Shown here: positions 5,422 through 6,281 of the stretch, one piece after another
How positions within the stretch are numbered: position 1 is the first letter of the stretch
Layout: the number at the start of each line of letters is the position of its first letter
Origin: Desulfuromonadales bacterium
GTDB taxonomy: Bacteria > Desulfobacterota > Desulfuromonadia > Desulfuromonadales > BM103
Reading direction: 5' to 3'
NCBI GenBank assembly: GCA_030640215.1
Contig: DAOWJU010000183.1
Coordinates: 1-6,281, forward strand
Length of the DNA stretch: 6,281 nt
Position numbers and translations under genes: made by a program
The notes under the pieces: generated by a model
Seen by the model: only the letters and a program-made list of their open reading frames with translations
Told to the model about the DNA's origin: nothing
The model's database searches: none

Positions 5422-6281
5422 TTAACGAACCCTTCCTTCACGCCAGGCCTTGATGAGATCATCGTAATTGATGGTCTCGCCCTGTGGCTTTTCATTGGCC
5501 AGTTTCGCTTTTGGCGAGCCCGGCTGATTCAGCCAGTAGGCCTCATCGCGCTCGTCGTTCATTTTTGGGCCCATGTCTCCCTGGGCCTTGCTGCGTGCAA
5601 TTCGAATGAGAACTTTGTCTTGTTCGCGCGCAAGGTTATCCATCGCCTTGTCAACGGTCACTTCACCGGCAACGGCTTCACCGATGTTCTGCCACCAGAG
5701 TTGTGCCAGTTTCGGATAGTCAGGAACGTTCGTGCCGGTAGGAGTCCAGGCCACCCGTGCCGGGCTGCGGTAGAATTCAACCAGGCCACCCAGTTGAGGC
5801 GCCCGCTTGGTGAAGGACTCATCGCGGATATCGCTGTCTCTAATCGGCGTCAGTCCGACGTGGGTCTTTTTCAAAGAAACTGATTTGGAAACGCAGAACT
5901 GGGCAAATAGCCAGGCTGCTTTACGCCGATCTACCGGGGTACTTTTGAAAAGTGTCCAGGAGCCGGCATCCTGATAGCCAAGTTTCATGCCTTCTTCCCA
6001 ATAGGGACCGTGCGGAGATGGGGCCATCCGCCATTTTGGGCTGCCGTCGTCATTAACCACCGCAGTGCCTTTTTCAATCATCGAAGAGGTAAATGCGGTG
6101 TACCAGAAGATCTGCTGTGCAACATTCCCTTTGGCCAAGCTAGGTAACGATTGGTAAAAATCCATACCTAGGGCGCCCGGAGGCGCATATTTACGCAACC
6201 ATTCCATGTATTTACGCAGGGAATATTTGGCCGCTGGGCCATTGGTGGCACCACCACGGCTGACGCTGGCGCCAACTGGGC
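5422..6281 (-). CDS. glpV: ABC transporter solute-binding protein, probably glycerol (GlpV-like), C-terminal part
   Basis: This would be the periplasmic binding component of an ABC importer. The frame stays open to the right edge, so the N-terminus and signal peptide lie outside; about 286 C-terminal residues are visible and the internal Met at 6207 is not the start. Seen: family-1-type binding-protein features such as SLAKGNVAQQIFWYTAFTSSM, GYQDAGSWTLFKSTPVDRRKAAWLFAQFCVSK (the conserved region where the last lobe closes) and SDIRDESFTKRAP. A distinctive tail follows, with MNDERDEAYWLNQPGSPKAKLANEKP and GETINYDDLIKAW. From memory that tail is typical of the long (about 570 aa) GlpV proteins of rhizobial GlpSTPQV glycerol importers and their relatives. 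The neighbouring glpD agrees. A different polyol or sugar ligand remains possible because the binding cleft is only half seen. The permease and ATPase genes are expected beyond the right edge. Confidence 0.8.
   Translation of the reverse strand, partial: PVGASVSRGGATNGPAAKYSLRKYMEWLRKYAPPGALGMDFYQSLPSLAKGNVAQQIFWYTAFTSSMIEKGTAVVNDDGSPKWRMAPSPHGPYWEEGMKLGYQDAGSWTLFKSTPVDRRKAAWLFAQFCVSKSVSLKKTHVGLTPIRDSDIRDESFTKRAPQLGGLVEFYRSPARVAWTPTGTNVPDYPKLAQLWWQNIGEAVAGEVTVDKAMDNLAREQDKVLIRIARSKAQGDMGPKMNDERDEAYWLNQPGSPKAKLANEKPQGETINYDDLIKAWREGRVR

Noticed and set aside
5260..5883. Open frame of 207 codons on the + strand across the intergenic gap and the binding-protein gene
   Set aside because: It is antisense to two well-supported genes, runs through the terminator hairpin, and its translation has no recognisable domain.

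Overview
The window reads as an ordinary chromosomal stretch from a Gram-negative bacterium, most likely a Desulfuromonadales/Geobacter-type deltaproteobacterium (Desulfuromonadota). This is inferred from the MASE3-type sensor kinase, the short DksA-family protein, the quinone-linked GlpD next to an ABC-type glycerol binding protein, and base composition near 50% G+C. No reference genome was consulted. I see no transposase, integrase, CRISPR array, rRNA or tRNA.

Left part (1-1305, + strand). The window opens inside moaC (molybdenum cofactor synthesis), at the codon matching the catalytic Lys51 of E. coli MoaC. The moaC stop overlaps a GTG start by 4 bases. That GTG begins an uncharacterised 173-residue membrane protein with a probable bacterial PH-like domain between membrane segments. 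A 70-bp AT-rich gap follows, with a likely sigma70 promoter inside a 26-bp inverted repeat. It drives a short DksA-family zinc-finger regulator (118 aa) that keeps the acidic coiled-coil tip and the four zinc cysteines.

Middle (1342-3627, + strand). Only 36 bases after the dksA-like gene comes a 761-residue hybrid of MASE3 membrane sensor, GAF, HisKA and HATPase_c. It is an orphan histidine kinase, probably co-transcribed with the dksA-like gene. No response regulator is present in the window.

Right part (3658-6281, - strand). A convergent locus for glycerol use holds the C-terminal half of an ABC solute-binding protein resembling GlpV of the GlpSTPQV glycerol importer. Downstream of it are a strong intrinsic terminator (perfect 14-bp stem plus a T6 run) and then a full-length FAD-dependent glycerol-3-phosphate dehydrogenase, glpD. 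Together they suggest glycerol import followed by oxidation of glycerol-3-phosphate to dihydroxyacetone phosphate with electrons passed to quinone. The glycerol kinase and the permease/ATPase genes are not in the window.

Nothing here is a clear new system. The points most worth checking are the moaC-coupled PH-like membrane protein, the pairing of a dksA-like gene with an orphan MASE3 kinase behind a palindromic promoter, and the terminator placed about 45 bp before glpD, which might act as an attenuator.
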